A DNA stretch of 47,026 bases from a virus: the IMG/VR virus record IMGVR_UViG_3300000553_000069, positions 1 to 47,026 of that record. One strand, written 5' to 3'. Made by a program: the position numbers and the translations under genes. Within the stretch, counting starts at the first letter, position 1. Every line of letters begins with the position of its first letter. Shown piece after piece: positions 20,270 to 28,037 of the stretch. Under the pieces are notes generated by a model. The model ran no database searches, was not told the DNA's origin, and saw nothing but the letters and a program-made list of their open reading frames with translations.

Positions 20270-21495
20270 TGTGATATAAACTTTGTGTTAGGGTTGATTT
20301 TGAGTAATGCGTTTTTTAGTGACTCGCCAATATTCCAGCTTAGTACCAAAGCATAAGGATTAGTGTGTTGGGCAAATTCATCATCGCCACGAATAGGAAT
20401 ACGACTTAATGGAGTATACTTTCCTTGTTTAAACTCACTAGCATCGGTGATACAATTCAAGTGTGTTTTGTTAAGTCCATGCCAAGTTAACCATGTATTA
20501 GCTTTGGCGGCAGCTCCTACCCCAATAATAACAGCTTTTGGTTCTTTATCCAATATTTCATAAAAGTTTAATAGCCACTTGTTACGTTGAGTTTCAAATT
20601 TAGTTTGTAATTTCTCATAAAATTTAATATCAAATAATCCCATGGCAGTTTCGTTTTCAATAGTGCCGCGAACTAAAAACGGCATTCCGTTATCAGTACT
20701 GTGTCTAGCAATAACACGAAGACTGCCTCCGTGATAATCAACAACGTCAAAGTCTGCTATTTCTAATCCCACTTGTTGTAACAAGTTCCAAATGCTTTTA
20801 ACAGTAAAGTAACTGATATGTTCGTGATATACCATATCAACAAATCGTTCACTTTCAATCATACTAGCCCAATATGGAGCTTCGAATACAAATACACCAT
20901 CCTTGGCTAGTAAGTCAGCTACAGCACTAGCAAACGCAACTGGATCGTTAGCATGATTGAATACATTGTTTGCCATAATAACACTAGCTGGACCTTCAGC
21001 TATTTCAAGTGCCGCCGCAACATCCTTACTAAACAATTCGTTAATAGTTTCTACTCCACGCTCTTTGGCTATGGCACACATAGCGGCACTAGAGTCGATA
21101 CCAATAGCCTTAGTTTTTTCGTTACTAAACTGGCCGATAAGATATCCATCGTTACTGCCAATCTCTACTACAAGACCTTCTGTGTTGAATTTACCTTTAA
21201 TGGTATTGGCATATTCATCCCAGTGTTTTCGGGCAGTTTTGCTGTTACTGGAAGTATAACTATAGCTATACAAATTGTAACGATCTTCTGCGTCACTAAC
21301 ATAACCCAATTGTAATCCACCTGAGCTAGGATTTAAATGTAGTTGTAGTGGGAAGACTGGTTCAGACATACGCAACTGATCTTCTGCAATAAATGTATCG
21401 GCATAAGCGTGTTGACCAAAATCTAAAACTTTTGTAACGAACTCGCCTGTAATCAAACAGCGGTCTAAATGTGCGCTTTCAGTTATTTTACTCAT
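20266..21495 (-). CDS. NDP-sugar C-methyltransferase family protein
   Basis: 409 residues with the three-part layout of TylC3-type C-methyltransferases: an N-terminal domain (CLITGEFVTKVLDFG, where the usual zinc Cys set is reduced), a central SAM domain (VVEIGSNDGYLIGQF, about 110-124), HEHISYFTV with its active-site His, and a C-terminal domain (VIIGVGAAAKANTWLTW). Family members add a branched methyl to C3 of a 4-keto deoxysugar. It heads the overlapping sugar gene run, 4 nt into the cupin gene. Confidence 0.85.
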   Translation of the reverse strand: MSKITESAHLDRCLITGEFVTKVLDFGQHAYADTFIAEDQLRMSEPVFPLQLHLNPSSGGLQLGYVSDAEDRYNLYSYSYTSSNSKTARKHWDEYANTIKGKFNTEGLVVEIGSNDGYLIGQFSNEKTKAIGIDSSAAMCAIAKERGVETINELFSKDVAAALEIAEGPASVIMANNVFNHANDPVAFASAVADLLAKDGVFVFEAPYWASMIESERFVDMVYHEHISYFTVKSIWNLLQQVGLEIADFDVVDYHGGSLRVIARHSTDNGMPFLVRGTIENETAMGLFDIKFYEKLQTKFETQRNKWLLNFYEILDKEPKAVIIGVGAAAKANTWLTWHGLNKTHLNCITDASEFKQGKYTPLSRIPIRGDDEFAQHTNPYALVLSWNIGESLKNALLKINPNTKFISQ

Positions 21496-22334
21496 TATTG
21501 TTTTATAGTAGTTTGTATCATTTGTTTGTTAACATCATTTTCCCGAAGTTTTTGCCAGGGATCTTGTTGTCCTGCTTTAACTTTTCCCCAAAATGAAGTA
21601 TCTTTTCCTTTGGATTTTAAATAGTTTGCTATTACTTCAGTATCCTGAAGCCTTCCCTGCCCAAAAGAAACATGATGAAAATCTTCTGGGTTATTAGGAT
21701 TTCCCTCCAGTAATTTTCGATTCTTATATGTGAGGTCTTGATTGCTTCCGGTTAAGTCATGTCTGTCATGCGTAGCATAAATTTCAACTATTTCCATTAT
21801 GTCAAGCATGTAAGCTATTTGACTAAGCTCAGCATCGGTCATTTGATGTCTAGTAACGAATCCAAATAAGTCAAACCATTCTTTTGGAAATATAGGAAAA
21901 ATAGAATATGGATGTTCACGGTGTACGTGAATCTTTAATAGTTTAAATTCTCCGTCGTGGCCGGTAACAATTTTGTCCCATCCGGTAGTTTCCATGAGAG
22001 CATCATCATTCCAAACAAATAACCAATCGGCTGTAGCTTCTTTTGCCAACCCGTTATAGTAGCGATTTAACCCAATGTAGCCCATGGGCTCAAATAACAT
22101 GACTGTATAATGTGCGCCTTTTTCTTCCAACCAAGGTTGTATGCTTTGTTGAAAATAACGTAATCCAACTTCATCATCATTATCAAAACCTAGTATAAGT
22201 TGTACGCTATCTAAATCTAATACTCGATTAAAGATGCTGATTACACTTAATTTTAGTGCGGTTGTTCTACCACGAGTGGGTAGCAATACTGCTATTTTAT
22301 ATTCATTAACTTTAAGTGTTTTAGACTTTGCCAT
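21495..22334 (-). CDS. Glycosyltransferase-A fold protein (GT2-like)
   Basis: 279 residues. IAVLLPTRGRTTALKLSVISIF is the N-terminal nucleotide-sugar site of GT2 enzymes; LILGFDNDDEVG and ADWLFVWNDDALM (DxD-like, about 105-117) would bind the metal and donor. The C-terminal part ends SFWGKVKAGQQDPWQKL. Probably transfers the sugar made by the downstream enzymes. It overlaps the methyltransferase start by 1 nt. Confidence 0.82.
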   Translation of the reverse strand: MAKSKTLKVNEYKIAVLLPTRGRTTALKLSVISIFNRVLDLDSVQLILGFDNDDEVGLRYFQQSIQPWLEEKGAHYTVMLFEPMGYIGLNRYYNGLAKEATADWLFVWNDDALMETTGWDKIVTGHDGEFKLLKIHVHREHPYSIFPIFPKEWFDLFGFVTRHQMTDAELSQIAYMLDIMEIVEIYATHDRHDLTGSNQDLTYKNRKLLEGNPNNPEDFHHVSFGQGRLQDTEVIANYLKSKGKDTSFWGKVKAGQQDPWQKLRENDVNKQMIQTTIKQ

Positions 22335-22391
22335 TGTTATCCTTGTGTACGTTTGTACTATTTACTGGATAATATGAGCACTTAATAATTT

Positions 22392-22667
22392 TTAGTCTTC
22401 GTAAATTCTAGACCATTTTGATAATTTTGAAGCCTTGTTTGCTTGGGCGAGATGTAATTCTTCTTTTGTAAATAATTCGTAAGAATTCAACAATTCGATT
22501 AGTAAGGTAACATCGCCTAACTCTTGTACTAATTGTTCGCGTTGAGTTGTCCCTGACTTGATATGTAATTCGTCTATACCAAATCTGCGGCACTTACTAA
22601 CAGCCTGTATAACCTCGGCACACTCCTCTTGGAGTATGTCGAGTATTTCGTTAATTTTATTATTCAA
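22392..22667 (-). CDS. MazG-family pyrophosphohydrolase
   Basis: About 91 residues: NNKINEILDILQEECAEVIQAVSK has the ExxE metal site and VQELGDVTLLIELL the ExxD part of the MazG fold. A TTG start at 22667 with GAGG upstream is preferred; a GTG at 22688 gives 98 residues but its first codons are shared with the duplicated queD tail at the end of the endonuclease gene. Would hydrolyse non-canonical or excess nucleotides. Distinct from the MazG-like gene at 10078. Confidence 0.78.
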   Translation of the reverse strand: MNNKINEILDILQEECAEVIQAVSKCRRFGIDELHIKSGTTQREQLVQELGDVTLLIELLNSYELFTKEELHLAQANKASKLSKWSRIYED

Positions 22668-23343
22668 ACAAGTCCTCGTTCCATTCACGGCATTTTGTTC
22701 CGTGCCATCTTTTGTAGTTTGGGTAAGATATCACCTTACCACAATGCTCACATGGTATTTTTTCAGAATTCATTTTCAAAAAACTATGAGTTCCATTTTC
22801 TACCATTCTACTTGCTGTTTCCTTTGAAACTTCTGATTTGGTTCTACCATCTTTTCTCGGCCTGTTAGATAATTCTCTTTGCTTTTCTGGGTCCAAAAAC
22901 GGATGAGTTCCTTGCTCCATTACTTTTTTTGTTGCTACACTCATTCTCTCTTTAGCCCCTGGTCGTTTACTCGGATTATCGTTTTTCATCCTCTCAGACA
23001 AGTTCTTCTTAAATTCATCAGACCTAGGTGCGTGATTTATGTTTAATCCGTTTTTGTTGATGTAATCAAACCCTCCAGTTCCGCCGCGTCTTACATTGTA
23101 AGTATCATCTCTTAATAAGAAATCCTCATTTACAATTTCTATTTCTTGACTAATCATATCTTCACGAGTATTAAAATATTCAAGAACAGTTTTAACAAAC
23201 TGTTCTTTTCCGTATTTTTCATACGCTCTGTTTATGACAGTCCCGCTTCCCATATATCCATCATTTATATCTTTTGTTTGATGGACGCCTACGTAAATTT
23301 TATTGTTTACGGTATTTTTAATTTCATACAAGTAATAGAACAT
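22660..23343 (-). CDS. GIY-YIG homing endonuclease inserted after queD
   Basis: 227 residues. YYLYEIKN ... KIYVGVHQTKD is the GIY-YIG signature, with GYMGSGTVINRAYEKYG following and Glu in FLLRDDTYN-preceding helices. The middle carries NUMOD-like helices (SDEFKKNLSERMK). The C-terminus has a zinc-finger (CEHCGK ... HGTKC) and ends EWNEDLFE. That ending and about 25 nt of DNA repeat the end of queD (CWDEDLFA). This marks insertion at the queD 3' end. A TATAAATA box (23362-23369) and ribosome-binding site GGAGATC precede the ATG. Confidence 0.85.
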   Translation of the reverse strand: MFYYLYEIKNTVNNKIYVGVHQTKDINDGYMGSGTVINRAYEKYGKEQFVKTVLEYFNTREDMISQEIEIVNEDFLLRDDTYNVRRGGTGGFDYINKNGLNINHAPRSDEFKKNLSERMKNDNPSKRPGAKERMSVATKKVMEQGTHPFLDPEKQRELSNRPRKDGRTKSEVSKETASRMVENGTHSFLKMNSEKIPCEHCGKVISYPNYKRWHGTKCREWNEDLFE

Positions 23344-23361
23344 TTTTGATCTCCTTACTGG

Positions 23362-23369
23362 TATTTATA
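23362..23369 (-). promoter_or_regulatory. Late-promoter-like TATAAATA box
   Basis: Exact T4 late -10 sequence TATAAATA, 18 nt before the ATG of the GIY-YIG gene at 23343. Confidence 0.5.
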
Positions 23370-23405
23370 CAAAATGTGCGTTTTGTTAGGGACATTGTGA
23401 TAAAA

Positions 23406-23909
23406 TTATGCAAAAAGGTCTTCGTCCCAACATCTATGCCCCTCTCTAAAAGCCATATTTGATTGTGTTTCGCGAACTTCCACACGATAGCACCATAAAC
23501 GGTCAGCTTCAGCACTACCCCACATATCTGGAATATAAACACCGTTGACATATTTGTAAAGTTGATCTGCTAGACCTTCACACCCAAGTTTAGGAAGGAT
23601 AGTAAGTTTGGCTAATTTACGCTTTTCCATTTCTTTATAAAAGTTTAGCTCTGGATCATCCTCTGCTACTAGTAAAGTATGATCAAATTGACTTTCTAAA
23701 ATACCTTTAAGTTCTTTCAAGCCACCATAATCGGCTGCCCAGTTACGCACATCCAAGTCGTTTGTGCCAAAATAAAACTTCATACTAAATGCGTAGCCGT
23801 GAATTAAGTTACAATGACTGTCTGCTCTCCATTGACGATAAGCGCAAGGAAATGCGTTGTGATACTCTTTGGTACTTGTATATTTGTATTGAATTGCTTG
23901 GTTTGCCAT
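23406..23909 (-). CDS. queD: 6-carboxy-tetrahydropterin synthase
   Basis: 167 residues of the T-fold PTPS/QueD family. SHCNLIHGYAF (about 31-41) aligns with the CxxxHGH motif: the catalytic Cys (C33) and one zinc His (H37) are present, but the last zinc His is Tyr (Y39). FDHTLLV (about 85) and GCEGLADQLYKYV (about 116) are the conserved dimer-interface and PTAENLA-like parts. Converts 7,8-dihydroneopterin triphosphate from FolE into the substrate of QueE. Own promoter at 23928-23956, ribosome-binding site GGAG. Confidence 0.85.
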   Translation of the reverse strand: MANQAIQYKYTSTKEYHNAFPCAYRQWRADSHCNLIHGYAFSMKFYFGTNDLDVRNWAADYGGLKELKGILESQFDHTLLVAEDDPELNFYKEMEKRKLAKLTILPKLGCEGLADQLYKYVNGVYIPDMWGSAEADRLWCYRVEVRETQSNMAFREGHRCWDEDLFA

Positions 23910-23927
23910 TTGTTTCTCCTATGTTAA

Positions 23928-23956
23928 ATTATAGCATAGGCGGCAGAATTTGTAAA
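23928..23956 (-). promoter_or_regulatory. Sigma70-type promoter of queD
   Basis: TTTACA, 17 bp, TATAAT, reading leftwards, about 20 nt above the queD start. Confidence 0.72.
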
Positions 23957-23988
23957 GCGGGATGACGCCGAAAGACCGCTAACTGTAT

Positions 23989-24213
23989 TTAAGCTCGTTG
24001 ACCTTTTAACCAATTATTGACTCGTTGTTCAGCTTCTTCTTGACTAATAGCAGGAACCATAATTTCTACAGGACCGCCCATAACATGATTAATACTGTAC
24101 GGCATAGGATTGCCATCAAACACTAATTCATCCATATCTCGAAAAACTAAAAACTCTTGTAAGTTTTTTGCTCGTTCGATAGCTCTGTTAGCTAGAATGT
24201 TTATATTGTCCAT
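23989..24213 (-). CDS. Small hypothetical protein
   Basis: 74 residues, MDNINILANRAIERAKNLQE to NNWLKGQRA, acidic in the middle (FRDMDELVFDGNPMPYS). Ribosome-binding site AAGGAAATAAC. Ends 60 nt before the queD promoter core. No recognised family. Confidence 0.6.
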   Translation of the reverse strand: MDNINILANRAIERAKNLQEFLVFRDMDELVFDGNPMPYSINHVMGGPVEIMVPAISQEEAEQRVNNWLKGQRA

Positions 24214-24222
24214 GTTATTTCC

Positions 24223-24300
24223 TTATGAAAAAAGATGCTGGATAAATGCGATAAGCATAATCCAATATACATAAATTTCGTGTAAAATTTGATCAATCAT
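24223..24300 (-). CDS. Possible 25-residue hydrophobic peptide
   Basis: MIDQILHEIYVYWIMLIAF and a short end; one predicted membrane segment. Its ATG overlaps the TGA of the displaced folE tail. No ribosome-binding site. Weak. Confidence 0.25.
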   Translation of the reverse strand: MIDQILHEIYVYWIMLIAFIQHLFS

Positions 24301-24360
24301 CTTGGTGCGAAGTCCTGTTGTAATTTAATATTATCCATAAACTCTTTCTTTAGATTTCTT
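24301..24360 (-). pseudogene. folE: Duplicated 3' end of folE
   Basis: In one frame this reads KEFMDNIKLQQDFAPR and stops, matching the true folE ending KKEFYDNIKLQSRNGK; about 31 of 38 aligned bases agree. It lies about 250 nt below the intact gene, so it is the displaced original tail or a duplicate made by an insertion into folE. It is read in another frame by the 47-residue zinc-finger gene. Confidence 0.65.
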
Positions 24361-24474
24361 TAAGTTTTCAAAAGCGTGTTCGTAGCAATACCCAACTGCC
24401 CACAACCTTAAAAACCGCTTGTGTTTGCAACCTTTATACTTACATTTTTGCTGACTTAGTGGAACTTTTCTCAT
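24331..24474 (-). CDS. 47-residue zinc-finger protein
   Basis: MRKVPLSQQKCKYKGCKHKR, with Cys/His set C-x4-C-x14-C-x2-H (CKYKGC ... YCYEH), then a basic helix. Promoter at 24506-24534, only a weak ribosome-binding site. Lies in the segment between folE and its duplicated tail, so it may be cargo of that insertion. Too short for an enzyme; a DNA- or RNA-binding role is an inference. Confidence 0.5.
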   Translation of the reverse strand: MRKVPLSQQKCKYKGCKHKRFLRLWAVGYCYEHAFENLKKSKERVYG

Positions 24475-24505
24475 TTGTCACAACATCCAGTTTAATCATA
24501 AAACT

Positions 24506-24534
24506 ATTATATAGGTTTAATAAAATAAAATCAA
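24506..24534 (-). promoter_or_regulatory. Sigma70-type promoter
   Basis: TTGATT, 17 bp, TATAAT, reading leftwards, about 32 nt above the 47-residue gene. Confidence 0.65.
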
Positions 24535-24634
24535 CTAAAACGGCAGGGCAAGCAAAAAAATCAATCACTTAAATATCGATCCAACAAAAACTTGGAGAGA
24601 TAATGGGTTCGGATTACTTGCCGTTTCTTGATTG
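24534..24634. repeat. Inverted repeat at the end of folE
   Basis: AAACGGCA (in the last folE codons, about 24624-24632) is complementary to TGCCGTTT near 24538-24545, and GGCAAG/CTTGCC extend the pairing; a small CCAA/TTGG hairpin lies between. Perhaps a terminator-like structure or boundary of the insert. Confidence 0.4.
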
Positions 24635-25414
24635 TAGTTTAATATTATCGTAAAACTCTTTCTTAGTACCCATATCGCTATTAAAAGCCCCAAGTAGTAC
24701 CGCTGTTTGTGTTAACGAACTATGAGCCATAATGCCCCTGTTAATGCAACAGCCATGCTCACATTCGATATAAACCCCTACATCTTTACTACCTGTTGCT
24801 TTCATTATTTCTCTTGCGATGTCGTTACACAATTCTTCTTGAAGTGTACCACGGCGAGCACACCACTGAGCAATGCGAGTATACTTACTAAGTCCAATAA
24901 GCCTGTCAGCAGCAATGATCCCAATATAAGCGACCCCAACGACAGGCTGATGGTGATGACTACACATACTACGGAGCTCACTCCGTACAACCAACATACC
25001 TTCATATCTATCCTTGCTATTATTTGGAAATGCTGTACAATCTGGGGCAGGTTCATAGCGACCAGCCATGATTTCGGTAAAATACATTTTAGCTAGTCGC
25101 TTGGCTGTACCGTGACTATTAGGATCGTTTTCACGATCAATCAATAGTGTGTCCAACACTTTTTCAAAAGCTTCTGTGGCTTCCTTGATTAGGATTTCCT
25201 TATCACCTTCGTGTAAGTAATCACTAATATTATCACCAGCCCAAAAACGTTTTTTATCACGCTTCATTTTAAAGCGGATAGCGTCTGCTAGGTTAGTTTC
25301 TTTGTAACCTTTGTCGCTCATATTCATTGCGGCATCTTCGTATCCAGGATGATACGGGGCTTCTTCAACTAGTTTATTTGCGTTAATTCTATCTTCTGTT
25401 GTAAATGATGTCAT
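24614..25414 (-). CDS. folE: GTP cyclohydrolase I
   Basis: 266 residues. Makes 7,8-dihydroneopterin triphosphate from GTP, the first step towards 7-deazaguanine (and folate). Zinc ligands are seen in SMCSHHHQP (C151, H154) and ECEHGCCINRG (C222/C223). GLSKYTRIAQWCARR and HGTAKRLAKMYF are family signatures. About 75 extra N-terminal residues precede the usual start of the fold. The last codons (KKEFYDNIKLQ) recur in the duplicated tail at 24301-24360, so the present 3' end may have been supplied by the insert. Promoter at 25433-25462. Confidence 0.93.
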   Translation of the reverse strand: MTSFTTEDRINANKLVEEAPYHPGYEDAAMNMSDKGYKETNLADAIRFKMKRDKKRFWAGDNISDYLHEGDKEILIKEATEAFEKVLDTLLIDRENDPNSHGTAKRLAKMYFTEIMAGRYEPAPDCTAFPNNSKDRYEGMLVVRSELRSMCSHHHQPVVGVAYIGIIAADRLIGLSKYTRIAQWCARRGTLQEELCNDIAREIMKATGSKDVGVYIECEHGCCINRGIMAHSSLTQTAVLLGAFNSDMGTKKEFYDNIKLQSRNGK

Positions 25415-25432
25415 AAGTTCTCCGTGTAATAC

Positions 25433-25462
25433 ATTATACAGGTTTATTTAGGTTCTTGTCAA
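25433..25462 (-). promoter_or_regulatory. Consensus sigma70-type promoter of folE
   Basis: TTGACA, 18 bp, TATAAT, reading leftwards, 18 nt above the ATG at 25414. Confidence 0.8.
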
Positions 25463-25465
25463 CTG

Positions 25466-26539
25466 TTATTTTAAATTGTTTAATAAATTTGTCGCCGAAA
25501 AGAATCGTTCGGTTAAACTTTTGGCTTGTTTAGCAATGTATGGTCTTCGAATATCATATGTTTCGATATCTTCAAATATAGTTTTACATATATCTGCTCG
25601 ATGTAATTCATATGATTTAAAGTTTTTGGTCCAAGCACTGGGATATTTAAAATTATCTTGATACATTTCTCGATAACTTAATCTATCGGGAACAAGAGGA
25701 ATACAATCTAATATGGCTCCCTCGTAACAACTAATTCCCAATGTTTCTTGTAAGTTGGCACTGAATACTATTTTTGCTTCACCTAACAATGTGTGATATT
25801 CGTGCTTAGTTAATTGATGGTCTTGACAAACAACGAATTCATAGTCTGGTAACCAATGTGCCAAATCTCTAAATATTTCAACTTGTTTTTCTGGAGCGAT
25901 TCTGTGCGGGAATACGATTAAATCGCGTTTAGGTAAATTTTTATATGGAGCCAACGTTTCCTCCATATATTCCATTGGCCATCCTGTTTGTACAATCTTT
26001 CCTAACTCTTTAAAACCATCAATAGTTTGTGTCATTCCAATATGTAACAAATTCTTACAAAACATATTGATATGGAATTCGGTAGCAAAGTAGTTATGAT
26101 CAAATGCTTCAAAGAAACTCTTCTCAGCGAATCTAACCCAAGGTTTATCTCCAATTAAACGCCCTAGAAAATCTTCAGGATCATAACTACCGCTGTGCCA
26201 TAAACCGTGTAGTGTTACAGGAATCTGTAATAACTCACTCATGTATTTTAAGTTGATGACACCAGGATGCCAAGCATCGGTAAACAAGAAGTGATCGCCA
26301 GGCTGTACTGATCCGGCGCAAAATAGACGCCCCATTTGTTCAACTTGACTAGACTTGTATATATTGGTGCCACCAAAATTAAGAAAAGCACCAGGAGTAG
26401 TGGCTGAAGGAATATCCTCAGGCCCAGAGATAACTTGAACATTGTGTCCTGCCTTGCGTAAAAGTGTTGGTAAGTGAGTTTTCCACTCGCAAGTATAACG
26501 AGTGGAAACACTTTCGAGATCGACTAAAAAAACGGTCAA
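25466..26539 (-). CDS. GT-B glycosyltransferase-like protein
   Basis: 357 residues. The second half has LIVFPHRIAPEKQVEIFRDL, EFVVCQDHQLTKHEYHTLL and FSANLQETLGISCYEGAILDCIPLVPDRLSY, the EX7E-type donor site of GT4 enzymes (E in QETLGISCYEG). The N-terminal half (VDLESVSTRYTCEWKTHLP, FLNFGGTNIYKSS) is phage-specific. Could glycosylate DNA, virion or host surface; unknown. It overlaps the next small gene by 4 nt. Confidence 0.8.
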   Translation of the reverse strand: MTVFLVDLESVSTRYTCEWKTHLPTLLRKAGHNVQVISGPEDIPSATTPGAFLNFGGTNIYKSSQVEQMGRLFCAGSVQPGDHFLFTDAWHPGVINLKYMSELLQIPVTLHGLWHSGSYDPEDFLGRLIGDKPWVRFAEKSFFEAFDHNYFATEFHINMFCKNLLHIGMTQTIDGFKELGKIVQTGWPMEYMEETLAPYKNLPKRDLIVFPHRIAPEKQVEIFRDLAHWLPDYEFVVCQDHQLTKHEYHTLLGEAKIVFSANLQETLGISCYEGAILDCIPLVPDRLSYREMYQDNFKYPSAWTKNFKSYELHRADICKTIFEDIETYDIRRPYIAKQAKSLTERFFSATNLLNNLK

Positions 26540-26757
26540 ATTGCTCTTCCTAAACGGCGTGCATCTTCAACCCACATATTCTTAGCGTTTTTGCCTTGAA
26601 CAAATTTGTTATACTGTTGCCAAGCATATGCTTTGAAATTATACAAATCGTTTTCATTATATCTGTATCCGTATTCAACACAGAAATCCAAAAACTTACC
26701 TAGATCATCATGTACAGCGAGTGCGCGAGCACTGGGTTTGTGTTGTTGCTTACCCAT
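26536..26757 (-). CDS. Small conserved-looking phage protein
   Basis: 73 residues, basic at the start (MGKQQHKPSARALAVHDDL), then FLDFCVEYGYRYNENDLYNFKAYAWQQYNKFVQGKN and WVEDARRLGRAI. Helical. Coupled to the glycosyltransferase by a 4-nt overlap. Function unknown. Confidence 0.65.
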   Translation of the reverse strand: MGKQQHKPSARALAVHDDLGKFLDFCVEYGYRYNENDLYNFKAYAWQQYNKFVQGKNAKNMWVEDARRLGRAI

Positions 26758-26766
26758 TATATTTCC

Positions 26767-27219
26767 TTAAAATTTAATACTATTTGTTGGGCGAGAAAGT
26801 TCATACTTTATGAGGCAACCGTTCTCACCATCTTCGGCTACTTCAATCCATACAGCACGTTCAGGATACCTGGCGGCTATTTGTACATACAAGTCATCGG
26901 CTATCATTTCACATGACTTAAAATCGAGTTCTAAAATATCTTTGCTATACAAACTTTCTAACCAGCGTTTACATTGTATGAACTCCAAATCGCGATCATT
27001 ATGGAACACATCAATCCAGACCCTGAAATGAAAAATATGGCGGTGAGCGTTAGCAAGGAACGATACATCATATTCTCCCGCTGTACATAAGTTTGGATCT
27101 GTGGCTGCCGCTGGATAGCGATGCATCCCTTCTTTGCGAAACGTAACCCAAATTTTACGTTCAGCTTTTTCCATAATACGAATAGCTGTTTCTGCTAATA
27201 TCTGTTGTCTTTGATCCAT
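26767..27219 (-). CDS. Possible PTPS/QueD-fold protein
   Basis: 150 residues. Segments look like the T-fold: KIWVTFRKEGMHRYP, NAHRHIFHFRVWIDV and ILELDFKSCEMIADDLYVQIAARYP; the last aligns with GCEGLADQLYKYV of QueD at 23406. The Cys-x3-HGH active site is absent, so it is probably not a catalytic QueD. It may be a paralogue with another role in pterin or base-modification chemistry, or a related structural protein. Moderate support. Confidence 0.55.
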   Translation of the reverse strand: MDQRQQILAETAIRIMEKAERKIWVTFRKEGMHRYPAAATDPNLCTAGEYDVSFLANAHRHIFHFRVWIDVFHNDRDLEFIQCKRWLESLYSKDILELDFKSCEMIADDLYVQIAARYPERAVWIEVAEDGENGCLIKYELSRPTNSIKF

Positions 27220-27220
27220 G

Positions 27221-27517
27221 TTAAGCCTTCCAAAGTTCTATTGCTACGATTTTACCAATTGTTTCTGCCACATCTTCGCCTTCTGCGATAATATGCGTGG
27301 AATAACTATTACGATTGAGCTTGTCATCATACTTGCGAAGTTGTACAATAGTACCTCCTTGTGCCGGCATTACATTAAAAGTCAATCCCTCAATTTCAAT
27401 TGATGGGCCTGAACAATCTTCAATCGCAATAGAGTCAAAATCGTCGTTTTTTTCTATAGTCATGTAGCCAGCACCGAGCCAGTTTAACATAGCGAGTCTC
27501 CATTTACGTGGTAACAT
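27221..27517 (-). CDS. Hypothetical protein
   Basis: 98 residues; strand-rich (GPSIEIEGLTFNVMPAQGGTIVQLRKYDDKLNRNSYSTHIIAEGE) with an N-terminal MLPRKWRLAMLNWLGAGYM stretch. Overlaps the gene above by one base. No family recognised. Confidence 0.65.
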   Translation of the reverse strand: MLPRKWRLAMLNWLGAGYMTIEKNDDFDSIAIEDCSGPSIEIEGLTFNVMPAQGGTIVQLRKYDDKLNRNSYSTHIIAEGEDVAETIGKIVAIELWKA

Positions 27518-28032
27518 TATTTGATTTCCTCATCTTGAGTATATTGATCCCAATATGTATATTTGTTTTTAGTCATTAATTCATTGAGCTGATGTGTCCA
27601 AACACCAGGGTTAGTTTTGCCCCAAGTTAAATCATCTAATTTAATTGTAGCGTTGTAATTAAATTGATTAATATAAGGAAGTTTTACGCTAATCATAGGA
27701 ACAAACTTTTGATATTCGCAGTAACTAGATTCAAGTATACCTTCTGCGTGTTTAACATCAAAATCTAGTGTTACCCAGTAGTCTGCCTCTAAACAGGAAA
27801 CAATTACTAAATCCCATGCTCTATATTCTTCATGCGATACAGCGACCGGGTTAAAACTTTGACTAGTTCCAAAATAGATATGTTTGCAATCGTTGGCTTT
27901 GGCTTTGTCTAATATTTCATCAACAGGAGGTGTACCAACTACAAATAGTGTTTTCATACCATGACAAATAGTATGTTCTACTTCATACCCTACAAAATAA
28001 GTTACCGCTTGTCGTTCATTTGTATCTAACAT
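27517..28032 (-). CDS. Hypothetical alpha/beta phage protein
   Basis: 171 residues. VEHTICHGMKTLFVVGTPPVDEILDKAKANDCKHIYFGTSQ suggests a Rossmann-like beta-alpha-beta start; later AWDLVIVSCLEADYWVTLDFDV. No catalytic motif is clear. Located between the oxidoreductases and the QueD-like gene in one operon. Function unknown. Confidence 0.65.
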   Translation of the reverse strand: MLDTNERQAVTYFVGYEVEHTICHGMKTLFVVGTPPVDEILDKAKANDCKHIYFGTSQSFNPVAVSHEEYRAWDLVIVSCLEADYWVTLDFDVKHAEGILESSYCEYQKFVPMISVKLPYINQFNYNATIKLDDLTWGKTNPGVWTHQLNELMTKNKYTYWDQYTQDEEIK

Positions 28033-28037
28033 TTAAT

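Noticed and set aside
20953-21315. Plus-strand frame of 120 residues
   Set aside because: Lies wholly antisense within the C-methyltransferase gene, which has clear family motifs.
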